Below, in pieces: positions 17,766-26,060 of a stretch of DNA of 64,000 nucleotides. Location of the stretch: positions 4,960,001-5,024,000 of the forward strand of contig NZ_CP150227.1 of the NCBI RefSeq assembly GCF_037971845.1, in the 5' to 3' direction. The notes beneath the pieces were generated by a model that saw nothing but the letters and a program-made list of their open reading frames with translations, was not told the origin of the DNA and searched no databases. The stretch is from Paenibacillus sp. FSL R5-0766 (GTDB lineage Bacteria > Bacillota > Bacilli > Paenibacillales > Paenibacillaceae). The first letter of the stretch is position 1. Each line of letters begins with the position of its first letter. A program made the translations under genes and the position numbers.

Positions 17766-18623
17766 ATGAAAATTTTGGTTACTGGCGCCACAGGTCATTT
17801 GGGTTCACTGGTTGTAGAGGCATTGTTAAAAAACAATTCTGCCAAGGATGTGGCAGTAAGTGTACGTAATCCAGAGAAAGCGGAAGCACTCCGCACTCAA
17901 GGCGTTGACGTCCGTCACGGTGATTTCGATCAACCGGAGACTTTAGCGAAAGCTTTTGCCGGTGTAGACCGTCTGTTGCTCATCTCGACTGATGGTGACA
18001 ATGAAACGCGTATTCGCCAACATCAGGCTGCAATTGACGCTGCCAAGAACGCAGGCGTGGGTTTCATCGCTTATACAAGCGTTGTGAATGCAGAGAAAAA
18101 TACCCTTTCCCTGGCGGAAGTTCACCGCGCTACAGAAAAAGCTATTCGTGAATCCGGCATTCCGTATTCCTTCCTGCGCAACAACTGGTACCTGGAAAAT
18201 GAAGCAGGCAGTGTGCAAGCAGCTACCCAAGGTGCGCCTTGGGTTCATGCCACCAATAACAGCCAAGTAGGCTGGGCTACCCGCAGTGACTACGCCCATG
18301 CTGCAGCAGCTGTACTCGCAGGCGAAGGGCACGAGAATACCGTATATGAATTGTCCGGCAAACTACGCACGCAAGCTGAACTGGCTGCCATTGTTGCTGA
18401 AGTGCTTGGACAGGAAATCAACGTGCAAAACGTAGACGATGCCGCTTACGCTGACATCATGAAAGGTGCAGGTCTACCAGACTTTGTCGTATCGATGCTT
18501 GTTGATATGCAAAGTGCCATTCGTGAAGGCGCACTGGCTGTAGAAAGTGACACTTTAGAGAAATTGCTTGGCCGTCCGGCTCAACCACTTAACGAAGGTA
18601 TTAAAGCAATTGTAGGCAAGTAA
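17766..18623 (+). CDS. NAD(P)-binding NmrA-family oxidoreductase (QorB/YtfG-like)
   Basis: 285 residues, the length of E. coli YtfG/QorB. The N-terminal Rossmann motif is TGATGHLG (residues 7-14); AYTSVVNAEK (about 103-112) and the SFLRNNWYLEN stretch (about 137-147) are typical of atypical short-chain dehydrogenases of the NmrA group, which reduce quinones or sense NADP(H). The SD AGGAGG is 7-8 nt before ATG. Pairing with a YwnA-like Rrf2 regulator suggests induction by electrophiles or quinones (inference from family). Cytosolic. Confidence 0.85.
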   Translation: MKILVTGATGHLGSLVVEALLKNNSAKDVAVSVRNPEKAEALRTQGVDVRHGDFDQPETLAKAFAGVDRLLLISTDGDNETRIRQHQAAIDAAKNAGVGFIAYTSVVNAEKNTLSLAEVHRATEKAIRESGIPYSFLRNNWYLENEAGSVQAATQGAPWVHATNNSQVGWATRSDYAHAAAAVLAGEGHENTVYELSGKLRTQAELAAIVAEVLGQEINVQNVDDAAYADIMKGAGLPDFVVSMLVDMQSAIREGALAVESDTLEKLLGRPAQPLNEGIKAIVGK

Positions 18624-18637
18624 GTTTTGGATATGAG

Positions 18638-18678
18638 AAAGGGACACACCAACAAGTGTTGGATGCGTCCCTTTTTTT
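18638..18678 (+). terminator. Terminator after the NmrA-type gene
   Basis: AAAGGGAC arm, inner ACCAACA/TGTTGG pairing, then GTCCCTTTTTTT. Confidence 0.8.
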
Positions 18679-18812
18679 GTGTAGCTAACGATCAATACAA
18701 CGGTATACAACTTGAACGGAAGACTGCACATTCAATCCATTCATTGCGACTGTTGCAAATCGAGATAGGTATTTATGCTTTCCACAACAGTTCATCACTC
18801 ATTGCTCACCAG

Positions 18813-19352
18813 TCACTGCTCAAGAATATAACGTGCAGGAATGTGATCGGCCAGCCAGATATTTTCGTTTCCATGATAAAAGAGGATTCCGTCTGTGGCC
18901 GCTTGAGCAGCATTGATTTTCAAAATGACAGGCTGATCATCTCGTCTTCGTCCCACCTGATTGGCCGTATCGATATCTGCGGACAGATGTACATATTGCC
19001 TTTGCCGCGGCTGTAAGCCATGTTCCATAATAGAATGCACTGCGCGTGCCGGGGTCCCATGGTACAGGGTTTCGGGTGGCTCAGCAGATATCTTCGATAT
19101 CTTATGAGGTGTCGAATGTCCATACAATGCCCGGATGCGGCCAGAACGGATTTCATGTCTCTTTTTCTCCGAGGCTTGAATCATCTGCTCCAGATCGGCT
19201 TGCGTGACTTCCTTCCACTGCGGACTTTCATGTAAAGCCACCAGCAATTGCGAGATTTCCACCCAACCCTCTTCGTCCAGTTCCAGCTCATACTCCCAAG
19301 GTGCATGTCGCAGAGCGTAGGAGAGTTCCTTGCTTAATTTCATCAGATCCAT
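18813..19352 (-). CDS. kptA: RNA 2'-phosphotransferase, Tpt1/KptA family
   Basis: About 179 residues. The opening MDLMKLSKELSYALRHAP carries the Arg-His pair of the Tpt1 active site, RSGRIRALYGHS the second Arg, LYHGTP the NAD-binding His, and QVGRRRDDQPVIL the last Arg. Tpt1/KptA removes an internal 2'-phosphate from RNA using NAD+, giving ADP-ribose 1''-2'' cyclic phosphate; bacteria have the enzyme but no known splicing substrate. I chose ATG 19352 because GGGAG lies 9 nt upstream; an ATG at 19370 would lie before that SD. It is followed upstream on the same strand by the Imm48-like gene (32 bp gap). Confidence 0.88.
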   Translation of the reverse strand: MDLMKLSKELSYALRHAPWEYELELDEEGWVEISQLLVALHESPQWKEVTQADLEQMIQASEKKRHEIRSGRIRALYGHSTPHKISKISAEPPETLYHGTPARAVHSIMEHGLQPRQRQYVHLSADIDTANQVGRRRDDQPVILKINAAQAATDGILFYHGNENIWLADHIPARYILEQ

Positions 19353-19383
19353 TGCAATCATCTCCCACATCTAATAAAACCGT

Positions 19384-19824
19384 CTATTTTTGCGATTGAA
19401 CCGCTGTTAAAATCTCCTGAATGTTACGTTCCAGCCCTTCATCATCTTCCTGATTGAATTGACGGTGTCCATCAATCCCACGTTGGATAATCGTATTCAT
19501 CACCAGATGAACCTCACGATCGGAAGCCACCCGAATCAGATCATCGGCAAAATCAACCGCCTGCTGCTCACTGTAGTTAAACGGCTTAATCAGCATCCGA
19601 ATGCTCAAGGCATGGGCCTGCGGCTCCGCCAGCTGATCCCGATTAGTGATGCCATACACCGCGCCAAAACCAAAAGCAGCCATGACCTGACGCTCCAGTT
19701 CTGTCGTCTGTTCCAAAGGCGTGCCAATCAGCTCACATATTTTGTCCACCATCTGCTCCAGCTCGTTTGCTGCCGCAGCCAGAATTACGTCATTAATATC
19801 GTCAGCCTTGATAAATTCAGTCAT
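19384..19824 (-). CDS. Imm48-like immunity protein / hypothetical
   Basis: 146 acidic, mostly helical residues without signal or membrane segment. The stretch FGFGAVYGITNRDQL and the later TIIQRGIDGHRQF resemble Imm48 immunity proteins, which neutralise polymorphic toxins; this is memory of the family pattern, not a search. Start ATG 19824 has GGAG 9 nt upstream; an ATG 15 nt earlier has no good SD. No toxin gene is adjacent, so it is an orphan. It may be co-transcribed with kptA. Confidence 0.55.
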   Translation of the reverse strand: MTEFIKADDINDVILAAAANELEQMVDKICELIGTPLEQTTELERQVMAAFGFGAVYGITNRDQLAEPQAHALSIRMLIKPFNYSEQQAVDFADDLIRVASDREVHLVMNTIIQRGIDGHRQFNQEDDEGLERNIQEILTAVQSQK

Positions 19825-20003
19825 ATTGGTTTTCTCCATTTCTGCACCGTATTTGATCCATTCTCTCAGACGCTATGAGAACATTGTATCGGAGTTGGGG
19901 TGTTCGTTTCAAATTCATCTATAGGTGGAGCTGTTAATTCCGGCATGATTCATCGTTTGGCTCACTCCAAGATGAACTCCATAAAGTACACTAATAAATA
20001 ATA

Positions 20004-20050
20004 AAAAACCAAATCTCCTGATTTAAAAGTCGACTTGGTTTATTTTTTTG
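20004..20050 (-). terminator. Terminator after the kinase gene (probably bidirectional)
   Basis: AACCAA...TTGGTT hairpin with A-rich and T-rich flanks on the two sides. It lies 50 bp beyond the kinase stop on the minus strand. Confidence 0.6.
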
Positions 20051-20099
20051 TATGAATATGCTCATCTAGCATACCAATTTATAAAAGAGGTGTTATAAC

Positions 20100-21089
20100 T
20101 CAAGCCATCTCATGTTGCTTTTTCGGCTCCACTTCATAGACCTGTGTATGTTCATTCTCGGCCAAAGACCATTCCACCGTTCCAGGTTTACGCACTTTCC
20201 ACACCCAGGCTTGAACTCGCAACGAGCTTCTGACCCAGGCTAAGGAGGCACAGCGTTTCTCAGAACGAACCGTCAACCCCCAATGAATAACACGAGCAAG
20301 CCAAGGATTCACATACTCATTATGTGAGCGAACAGATGGCAATTCATCCTGGAACAACCGCTGTTTCACGTCCATAGGGGGTTGCCCGCATGTCCAATAA
20401 TGGAGCAGAGCTGCCAAACTATAGATGTCCGACATCGGTCCCTGACTGGATTTCTCTGAATAGAACTCCAGCGGAGAATAACCTGCCGATGTAAATATCA
20501 CCTGTTTCTCTCCGGATTGCATAGGCCAACGGGTAGCTGAGCCAAAGTCCAGAAGTTTGGGTGTACCATCTTCCATAACCATAATGTTGGAAGGTTTCAC
20601 ATCCCGGTGAAGAATGCCTTGTTTATGTATATAATCCAATGTATCCACCAGTGGAAGCAGCGTCTCCGTTATGAAGGCAGCATCGAGAGCATGATTGTGT
20701 TCATTCAGATACTCGGTCAATGTGATTCCCGTGCAGTATTCCATAACCAGATACCCCGTATCATTTGCTTCAAAATGATCCAAATACGAAACAATATGAG
20801 GATGGTCCAGTTTCGATAACAGTTCACCTTCGAGCAGAAATACAGCCAGTAGCTCCTGATATTGCCCACCGTATCCTCGTGAAGAACAGAACACTCTCCG
20901 CTTGTCTGCCTGACGTTCAGCCAGTCTCTGTGGGAAAAATTCCTTAATGGCTACTTTGGCACCCGTGTTACGATCCCGCCCTGCATATACAATAGCCAAC
21001 TCACTGCTGGCTAATACCTGTCTTACCTGATATGTATCATTTATAATCACATTGCGCTGCAATGCCATTTTACAATTGTCTTTTCTCAT
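20100..21089 (-). CDS. Serine/threonine protein kinase, Hanks type, soluble
   Basis: 329 residues with a full kinase core: VAIKEFFP (ATP-binding Lys), HRDVKPSNIMV catalytic loop, LLDFGSATR (DFG), an activation segment ending in SPLEF (APE-like), and SDIYSLAALLHYWTCG. The glycine loop is weak (LASSELAIVYAG), which occurs in atypical Hanks kinases. There are no transmembrane or PASTA segments, so it should be cytosolic, unlike PrkC. The last 60 residues are not kinase and are not recognised. Start ATG 21089 has AGAGG 7 nt upstream. No phosphatase or FHA gene is adjacent; substrate unknown. Confidence 0.88.
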   Translation of the reverse strand: MRKDNCKMALQRNVIINDTYQVRQVLASSELAIVYAGRDRNTGAKVAIKEFFPQRLAERQADKRRVFCSSRGYGGQYQELLAVFLLEGELLSKLDHPHIVSYLDHFEANDTGYLVMEYCTGITLTEYLNEHNHALDAAFITETLLPLVDTLDYIHKQGILHRDVKPSNIMVMEDGTPKLLDFGSATRWPMQSGEKQVIFTSAGYSPLEFYSEKSSQGPMSDIYSLAALLHYWTCGQPPMDVKQRLFQDELPSVRSHNEYVNPWLARVIHWGLTVRSEKRCASLAWVRSSLRVQAWVWKVRKPGTVEWSLAENEHTQVYEVEPKKQHEMA

Positions 21090-21136
21090 AACGGACCTCT
21101 TTTCAACCTTGTCGATCGGAAGACTTTCCGCGTAAA

Positions 21137-21200
21137 TGCATCATTTGGTTCAACCAGTCAGCAATTCATCGCCAACTATACATATAAACCAAATGATGCA
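21137..21200. repeat. Long inverted repeat upstream of the kinase gene
   Basis: Perfect 14-bp arms TGCATCATTTGGTT (21137-21150) and AACCAAATGATGCA (21187-21200) around a 36-nt loop. The 299 bp between the kinase and the hydrolase hold nothing else recognisable. There is no T run, so it is not a standard terminator. Confidence 0.75.
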
Positions 21201-21388
21201 ATTTGAAACAGCTTAACGCGAAATATTTAAATATTAATGATATCAAGCCTTCTACGATCTTCTGCTAATCCCTATCCACACTATTCTATAGAAGAAAAGC
21301 ATTCTCTTATATAGAGTATCGACAGATGGATGTAATTACTTTATTAAACTGGAGAAAAACATTTCTCTTCCATCATTTGCAGCTTTTA

Positions 21389-22258
21389 TTAATAATTATT
21401 CTGTAAAAAACGTCCGATTTCCTCGTTCATCTGAACCAATACGTCCTGTGAAGGAAAATGTCCTGTATCATACTTGATGGCTTGCACATTCGCAATAATC
21501 TTTTGAGCCCGTTCAATACACTTATCCGCAGGGAAAAAGACATCCTTCTCCCCTACCAACAACAAGGTTGGTGACGTATAATTCACCAGTTCTTCTCGCT
21601 CCGTGAGCTTGGGCATATCCATCTCCAAACTGACGTGTTTGAAGATTTTGCCGATAATAATTTTATCCATTTCTTTCATGCAGTTGCAAGACATGGTGTC
21701 CGTAATTTTTTGCAAAGAAGTTGGTGAAGAAGTCATGCGGTACTTCACGAGTGGAAGAACGATATCCTGAGCGGCTTTCATTTTGGAGCCGACGGCCAGA
21801 CCTGCCGGAGCGACCAATACGGAGCACGCAATCCGTTCTGGAATATAGGTAGCCAGCCTAAGGATAATTCCTCCTCCAAACGAGGGACCGATAAACGCAC
21901 TTTTTTCAATTTTGTAATGGTCAAGTAAATCAGAAACCCATAATGCGAAACTATCAAATCGTGCCGAGATGCGGGCTTCCTCACTATAGCCGGGATGACC
22001 AATCGTATCAGGAGCAATAATCCGGTATTCCTTAAATAAGGAAGAGAACCAGGACAACGTCATCGGATTCACACAATTACCACCTTGGAGAATAAATAAC
22101 GGCTTGCCATCTAGAGGACCCGTCAGTAAAACATGCGTCTTGCCAAAACGTGTCTCTACATACTCCCGAGTAAATTTCTCACCCAACTCGTTCAAATAAA
22201 TCTCATACTCTTCAAGTATGCTGCTCTTGCCTTCTTCACTTCTATAAATGGAACTCAT
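21389..22258 (-). CDS. Alpha/beta hydrolase
   Basis: 289 residues. The nucleophile elbow is GPSFGGG, the acid is in LVGEKDVFFP and the catalytic His in YDTGHFPS: a complete triad. The oxyanion-loop region reads FILQGGN instead of the usual HG. No signal peptide, so cytosolic. Start ATG 22258 has GGAGG about 6 nt upstream; a TTG 15 nt earlier would lie before the SD. Substrate cannot be named; the fold fits esterases and haloalkane-dehalogenase-like hydrolases. Confidence 0.8.
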   Translation of the reverse strand: MSSIYRSEEGKSSILEEYEIYLNELGEKFTREYVETRFGKTHVLLTGPLDGKPLFILQGGNCVNPMTLSWFSSLFKEYRIIAPDTIGHPGYSEEARISARFDSFALWVSDLLDHYKIEKSAFIGPSFGGGIILRLATYIPERIACSVLVAPAGLAVGSKMKAAQDIVLPLVKYRMTSSPTSLQKITDTMSCNCMKEMDKIIIGKIFKHVSLEMDMPKLTEREELVNYTSPTLLLVGEKDVFFPADKCIERAQKIIANVQAIKYDTGHFPSQDVLVQMNEEIGRFLQNNY

Positions 22259-22323
22259 GTCTGCCTCCTGCAATATATACTCAAATAACCCATTCTATTA
22301 AAGGGACTTGCTAATCAATGGAC

Positions 22324-22362
22324 CAAAAAGATAAAGAGGGCCTGCAGATGACAGGCTCCTCC
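22324..22362 (-). terminator. Terminator downstream of RNase H
   Basis: On the minus strand GAGGAGCCTG and CAGGCCCTC pair around a short loop and are followed by TTTATCTTTTT. Confidence 0.6.
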
Positions 22363-22468
22363 ATATGTTTAACGAATCATATTCAGATGATTATAGAGCG
22401 GAAACTGGAAATTGTAAATATCGATTCTAATAGACAAGAAATAAAGGAGGCATCCTTTGGAAAAATAC

Positions 22469-23122
22469 CTACTTCCGGCCGTAATCTGCCTTGATTTCTC
22501 CCCACTGCTTGGTCTGCCATTTTAGCACTTTATTGCTGTACGTATTCGTCTGGAGCCACTGCTCCGCCCGATCAATCATCAGCCAGATCTCTTCCGTGGA
22601 GTTGTCCCGTGCTAATGTCGTGGCTACTTTTTTCTGCTTTAGCCATTTCATGGCATTGACTGAGTCGGTATACACCGTTTTGGTACTGCCTTCTTTCTTC
22701 AGATGTGCGAGGGCATGCACAATGGCCAAAAATTCCCCCAGATTGTTCGTGCCTTTGGAGATCGGTCCAACAGAGAAAATAATCTCACCGGTGCGGGTGT
22801 CCACCCCTTTGTATTCTACAGGTCCAGGGTTACCACGTGTTCCAACATCAACAGAGATGCTGTCGTAATCCACTTCCTCCGACGTTTCCATGCCTGCACT
22901 TCTTCCGCTCCCAGCCGACTTCGTTTTCGACGCTCCACCTGCACTTGAACCCCAGTTCCCTTTCCATCCCGCACGATACGCTTCTTCTGCGGCTGCTTTG
23001 GACTCATAGGATTTATATTTTGCTCCAGTATAATGATCCGTCTGCGCTTTGCAATCTGCCCATGTGTTATATACACCAGGCTTCTTACCTTCCCAGACAA
23101 CATAGTATTTCTGTTTCGCCAC
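22469..23122 (-). CDS. rnhA: Ribonuclease H1 with N-terminal hybrid-binding domain
   Basis: 217 residues. Residues 4-50 (KYYVVWEGKKPGVYNTW..., ending YESKAAAEEAY) are a viroplasmin-type RNA:DNA hybrid-binding domain. A Gly/Ser/Lys linker (about 58-78) leads to an RNase H fold: DVGTRGNPG (first Asp), NNLGEF (Glu), VYTDS (Asp) and KADYGR (last Asp) make the DEDD site. It cleaves RNA in RNA:DNA hybrids in the cytosol. Start is GTG 23122 with AAAGGAG about 9 nt upstream. Monocistronic, with its own terminator about 110 bp downstream. Confidence 0.9.
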   Translation of the reverse strand: MAKQKYYVVWEGKKPGVYNTWADCKAQTDHYTGAKYKSYESKAAAEEAYRAGWKGNWGSSAGGASKTKSAGSGRSAGMETSEEVDYDSISVDVGTRGNPGPVEYKGVDTRTGEIIFSVGPISKGTNNLGEFLAIVHALAHLKKEGSTKTVYTDSVNAMKWLKQKKVATTLARDNSTEEIWLMIDRAEQWLQTNTYSNKVLKWQTKQWGEIKADYGRK

Positions 23123-23277
23123 TGTGACCCGCTCCTTTGTTCACTTCATCAATACCCTATTGTATACGATCCGGTGGGCGGAATGAAAGCAATGGATTCA
23201 GCCAACTGCATAATTCCTCCATCTCCAGAACAGCCTAAGAAGCAAAGAGCATACTGGAATAGAAAGGAATACACCTT

Positions 23278-23910
23278 ATGGACTGGATATGGAAATCTGT
23301 TTTACTTGTACTTGTCGGCATGATCCTGCTGCGAATTGCAGGACGCAAGTCAATCTCACAGATGAGTGTGGTTACAACGGTCATCATGATCTCCATCGGA
23401 ACAACGATTGTGCAGCCCATCGCAAATCATGAACTTGGTAAAGCGATTGGATCAGCATCGGTATTCATTGTGACATTGCTTGTGGTGGAACAACTGCAAT
23501 TGAAATTTAATTTTTTTGAACGGCTCATGAGTGGCACTTCCAAAATCGTGGTAGAGGACGGGAAGGTCATTATCCCGAATCTGAAACGTATGCGTTACAC
23601 GATGGATCAGCTCGAGATGCACCTGAGGAAGGAAGGTATTACGAGTGTGGACGATCTGGAGACCGCAACGGTGGAACCCAATGGTCAACTCGGTTATGTT
23701 CTGAAACGACATGCTCGTCCCGTGACGATTGGAGATCTGGAAGAGATCCTACGAAGTTATGCAATTACAGGTAGTAGCCCAGCAACGGGAGAACACCCTC
23801 AACAAGACAACAGCAACAAGTCTTCAACGCATAGTGATAACTCCTCAGATATTTTTCAAGAAGTCAGCAAAGGTGCTCATGCTCATCCCGTTGATCCTAA
23901 GCTTCAATAG
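23278..23910 (+). CDS. DUF421 membrane protein (YetF/YrbG-like)
   Basis: 210 residues: three N-terminal hydrophobic segments (about 6-80, with GRKSISQMSVVTTVIMISIG between), then a soluble C-terminal domain with the DUF421 pattern VVEDGKVIIPNLKRMRYTMDQLEMHLRKEG. The family is linked to sporulation and the cell envelope in bacilli, without a defined reaction. The tail from about 165 on is hydrophilic and repetitive (Ser/His/Asn/Gln), longer than usual. SD AAAGGA is about 10 nt before ATG. Confidence 0.85.
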   Translation: MDWIWKSVLLVLVGMILLRIAGRKSISQMSVVTTVIMISIGTTIVQPIANHELGKAIGSASVFIVTLLVVEQLQLKFNFFERLMSGTSKIVVEDGKVIIPNLKRMRYTMDQLEMHLRKEGITSVDDLETATVEPNGQLGYVLKRHARPVTIGDLEEILRSYAITGSSPATGEHPQQDNSNKSSTHSDNSSDIFQEVSKGAHAHPVDPKLQ

Positions 23911-23926
23911 ATACGCCCTCCCCTCC

Positions 23927-23981
23927 AAAAAAAGACCGCACCTATGAGCACTTATCAACAGGGCTCAAAAAGGTACGGTCT
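23927..23981 (-). terminator. Terminator of the siderophore permease/ATPase operon
   Basis: Minus strand: AGACCGTACCT and AGGTGCGGTCT (one mismatch) followed by a run of seven T. Confidence 0.75.
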
Positions 23982-24047
23982 ATGTTCACTTCAATTGGTT
24001 ATTTCGAAAGATTGCTCCAGGTCATCCAAACGAAGATATAGTCCTAA

Positions 24048-24815
24048 TCAACGTGTACTAAGATAAGCGATGCCCAAACCACCCGTAACCGGGTTCTTAT
24101 AGATTTCACAATCTACATCGAATACCTCACCAATCATCTCACGAGTCAGAATATCAGCCGGTTTGCCATGGACCACAATCTGGCCCTTTTTCACCACATA
24201 GAGATAATCGCAATATTCTGCGGCGAGTTCGAGATCATGCAGCGCTGCCAATATGCCAATGCCGAGTCCACGGACAATATTTAGAATCTGAAGCTGGTAT
24301 TTGATGTCCAGATGGTTCGTCGGCTCGTCCAGGATCAGGAATTGGGGTTGCTGTGCCAGGACACGTGCCAAGACCACACGCTGTTTCTCTCCACCAGACA
24401 GAGACACGTAATTACGATCAGCGTGTCCAGTCAGATGTACTTTTTCCAAAGCCTGCTCGACGATTTCATGATCCCGTTCATTATCCGTCTCCAGCATTTT
24501 TTTGTGTGGGGTACGGCCCATCATGACCATTTCGCGTACTGTAAAATCAAAACTCAATTCATTAAACTGGCCAACAACGCCCATATGTCTGGAAACAAGT
24601 TTTGGACTGGATTTGAGAATATCGGTATTGTCCAGAAAAACCTTGCCTTGCTGCGGTTTGATCACTTTATAAATGCTCTTGAGCAGCGTTGACTTGCCAC
24701 AACCATTGGGTCCGATCAGTCCAACGAACTGTTTACCGTTCACCTGTAATGAAATATCCTTGATGATGTCCGTGTTCAGCACAGAGATGGATATATTTTC
24801 TACGTTCAGCTTCAT
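24048..24815 (-). CDS. Iron-siderophore ABC transporter ATPase (FecE/FhuC type)
   Basis: 255 residues with GPNGCGKST (Walker A), LSGGEKQR (signature), FLILDEPTNHLD (Walker B) and a switch His in LAALHDLELA. It energises the FecCD-type permease encoded 2 bp upstream; SD GGAGG lies inside the end of the permease gene. A binding protein is encoded divergently behind a Fur box, so the set imports an iron chelate. Confidence 0.92.
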   Translation of the reverse strand: MKLNVENISISVLNTDIIKDISLQVNGKQFVGLIGPNGCGKSTLLKSIYKVIKPQQGKVFLDNTDILKSSPKLVSRHMGVVGQFNELSFDFTVREMVMMGRTPHKKMLETDNERDHEIVEQALEKVHLTGHADRNYVSLSGGEKQRVVLARVLAQQPQFLILDEPTNHLDIKYQLQILNIVRGLGIGILAALHDLELAAEYCDYLYVVKKGQIVVHGKPADILTREMIGEVFDVDCEIYKNPVTGGLGIAYLSTR

Positions 24816-24817
24816 GG

Positions 24818-25927
24818 TTAATTTCCTCCAAAACCGTAGCCTTTTTTGACCAGCATATACATAAACATTGGTGCACCAATCATGGCTGTAATAATACCGA
24901 TTGGCAACTCCACGCTGGATATGAGGGATCGTGCAATAACATCCGTCCAGATGAGGAAAATAGCTCCAAACAGCACGGATACAGGCATCACTTTACGATG
25001 GTCGGAACCCACGAGACCTCTGACAATATGCGGAATAATGAGGCCGACAAAACCAATCATGCCACAGCTCGCCACCATAACTCCTGTCACTAAAGCAGTT
25101 AACAGCATGTACAGTCTGCGATACACACTCAGATTAATGCCCAGCGTAACCGCTGCTTCATCCCCTAACAACATCGTATTAAGAACTCTGGACTGTAAAA
25201 GGAAGAATAGAATCGCCACCAGCACAACGATACCCACGAGTGGAAGCTTGTTCCATCCGGAAGCCGCCAGGCTGCCCATGGTCCAGAACGTCACCGTTTT
25301 GATGCCTTCAGCATTGTTAGCAAAATAAATAATAAAGTTCGAAAAAGCGCTGCATAACGCGTTAATCACCATTCCGGCAAGCACCAGCTTGACCGACGTC
25401 ATTTTCCCCCGAATCCCTGCCAAAGTCAGGACCAGCAAGGACGCACCCATCGCACCGGCAAAGGCCCAGAAAGCCACCCCCGTCTGACCTAGCCACCCAA
25501 TCGCACCGAAACCAATAAGAATTGCAAAGGTTGCTCCAAGAGAAGCACCTGAAGATATACCCAGTATGTAAGGATCAGCGAGCGGATTCTGCACAGCAGC
25601 CTGCATAACAGCACCGCACAAGGCCAAGCCTGCACCGATAAACATCGCCATCAGCACACGCGGGAAACGAATCTGCCAGATAATATCGGTAAAGGAACCT
25701 GCCTCAATGGGTGTTGTCCCCCACTGAAATCCCGTTAATTTGGTTAAAAGAATACGATATGACTCCGCCAGCGGAATACGAACCTGTCCAATGGAAACTG
25801 CAATACCTACGGATATAAGCGTAATCATGATTAAAGCTGCAATCAGTAAAGCAAACCCGGATTTACTATGAATCAGAGACTCTCTTTTCCCCATACGCTG
25901 TGTCTGAACCTGAACCGTCTGTGCCAT
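24818..25927 (-). CDS. Iron-siderophore ABC transporter permease (FecCD/BtuC family)
   Basis: About 369 residues with some nine to ten hydrophobic segments. Family marks are PRVLMAMFIGAGLALCGA, QNPLADPYILGISSGAS and GFVGLIIPHIVRGLVG (the coupling loop that contacts the ATPase). Normally two permease chains form the channel; only one gene is here, so it may work as a homodimer like BtuC. I prefer ATG 25927, which has GGGGGA about 5 nt upstream, over the in-frame start at 25963. Divergent from the binding-protein gene and under the same Fur box. Confidence 0.9.
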   Translation of the reverse strand: MAQTVQVQTQRMGKRESLIHSKSGFALLIAALIMITLISVGIAVSIGQVRIPLAESYRILLTKLTGFQWGTTPIEAGSFTDIIWQIRFPRVLMAMFIGAGLALCGAVMQAAVQNPLADPYILGISSGASLGATFAILIGFGAIGWLGQTGVAFWAFAGAMGASLLVLTLAGIRGKMTSVKLVLAGMVINALCSAFSNFIIYFANNAEGIKTVTFWTMGSLAASGWNKLPLVGIVVLVAILFFLLQSRVLNTMLLGDEAAVTLGINLSVYRRLYMLLTALVTGVMVASCGMIGFVGLIIPHIVRGLVGSDHRKVMPVSVLFGAIFLIWTDVIARSLISSVELPIGIITAMIGAPMFMYMLVKKGYGFGGN

Positions 25928-25999
25928 CTCTTCCCCCATCAATTCACGTAAAATGTAGAACAAATTAAATTTAGCTATTTACAACGTGTTTTCTCGGAT

Positions 26000-26020
26000 T
26001 ATAATTGAGAATGATTATCT
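26000..26020. promoter_or_regulatory. Fur box between the divergent importer genes
   Basis: The segment ATAATTGAGAATGATTATC matches 13 of 19 positions of the classical Fur box, with the right half AATGATTATC nearly perfect. It lies between the permease start (25927) and the binding-protein start (26061), so iron-dependent repression of both units is expected. Confidence 0.75.
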
Positions 26021-26060
26021 TTGTCAATTTAAAACACATAGAAAAGGGGTTCATCATTTA

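Noticed and set aside
25986..26060. 25-codon N-terminal extension of the binding lipoprotein at 26061
   Set aside because: It would translate the Fur box and displace the signal peptide; the ATG at 26061 gives a normal lipoprotein.
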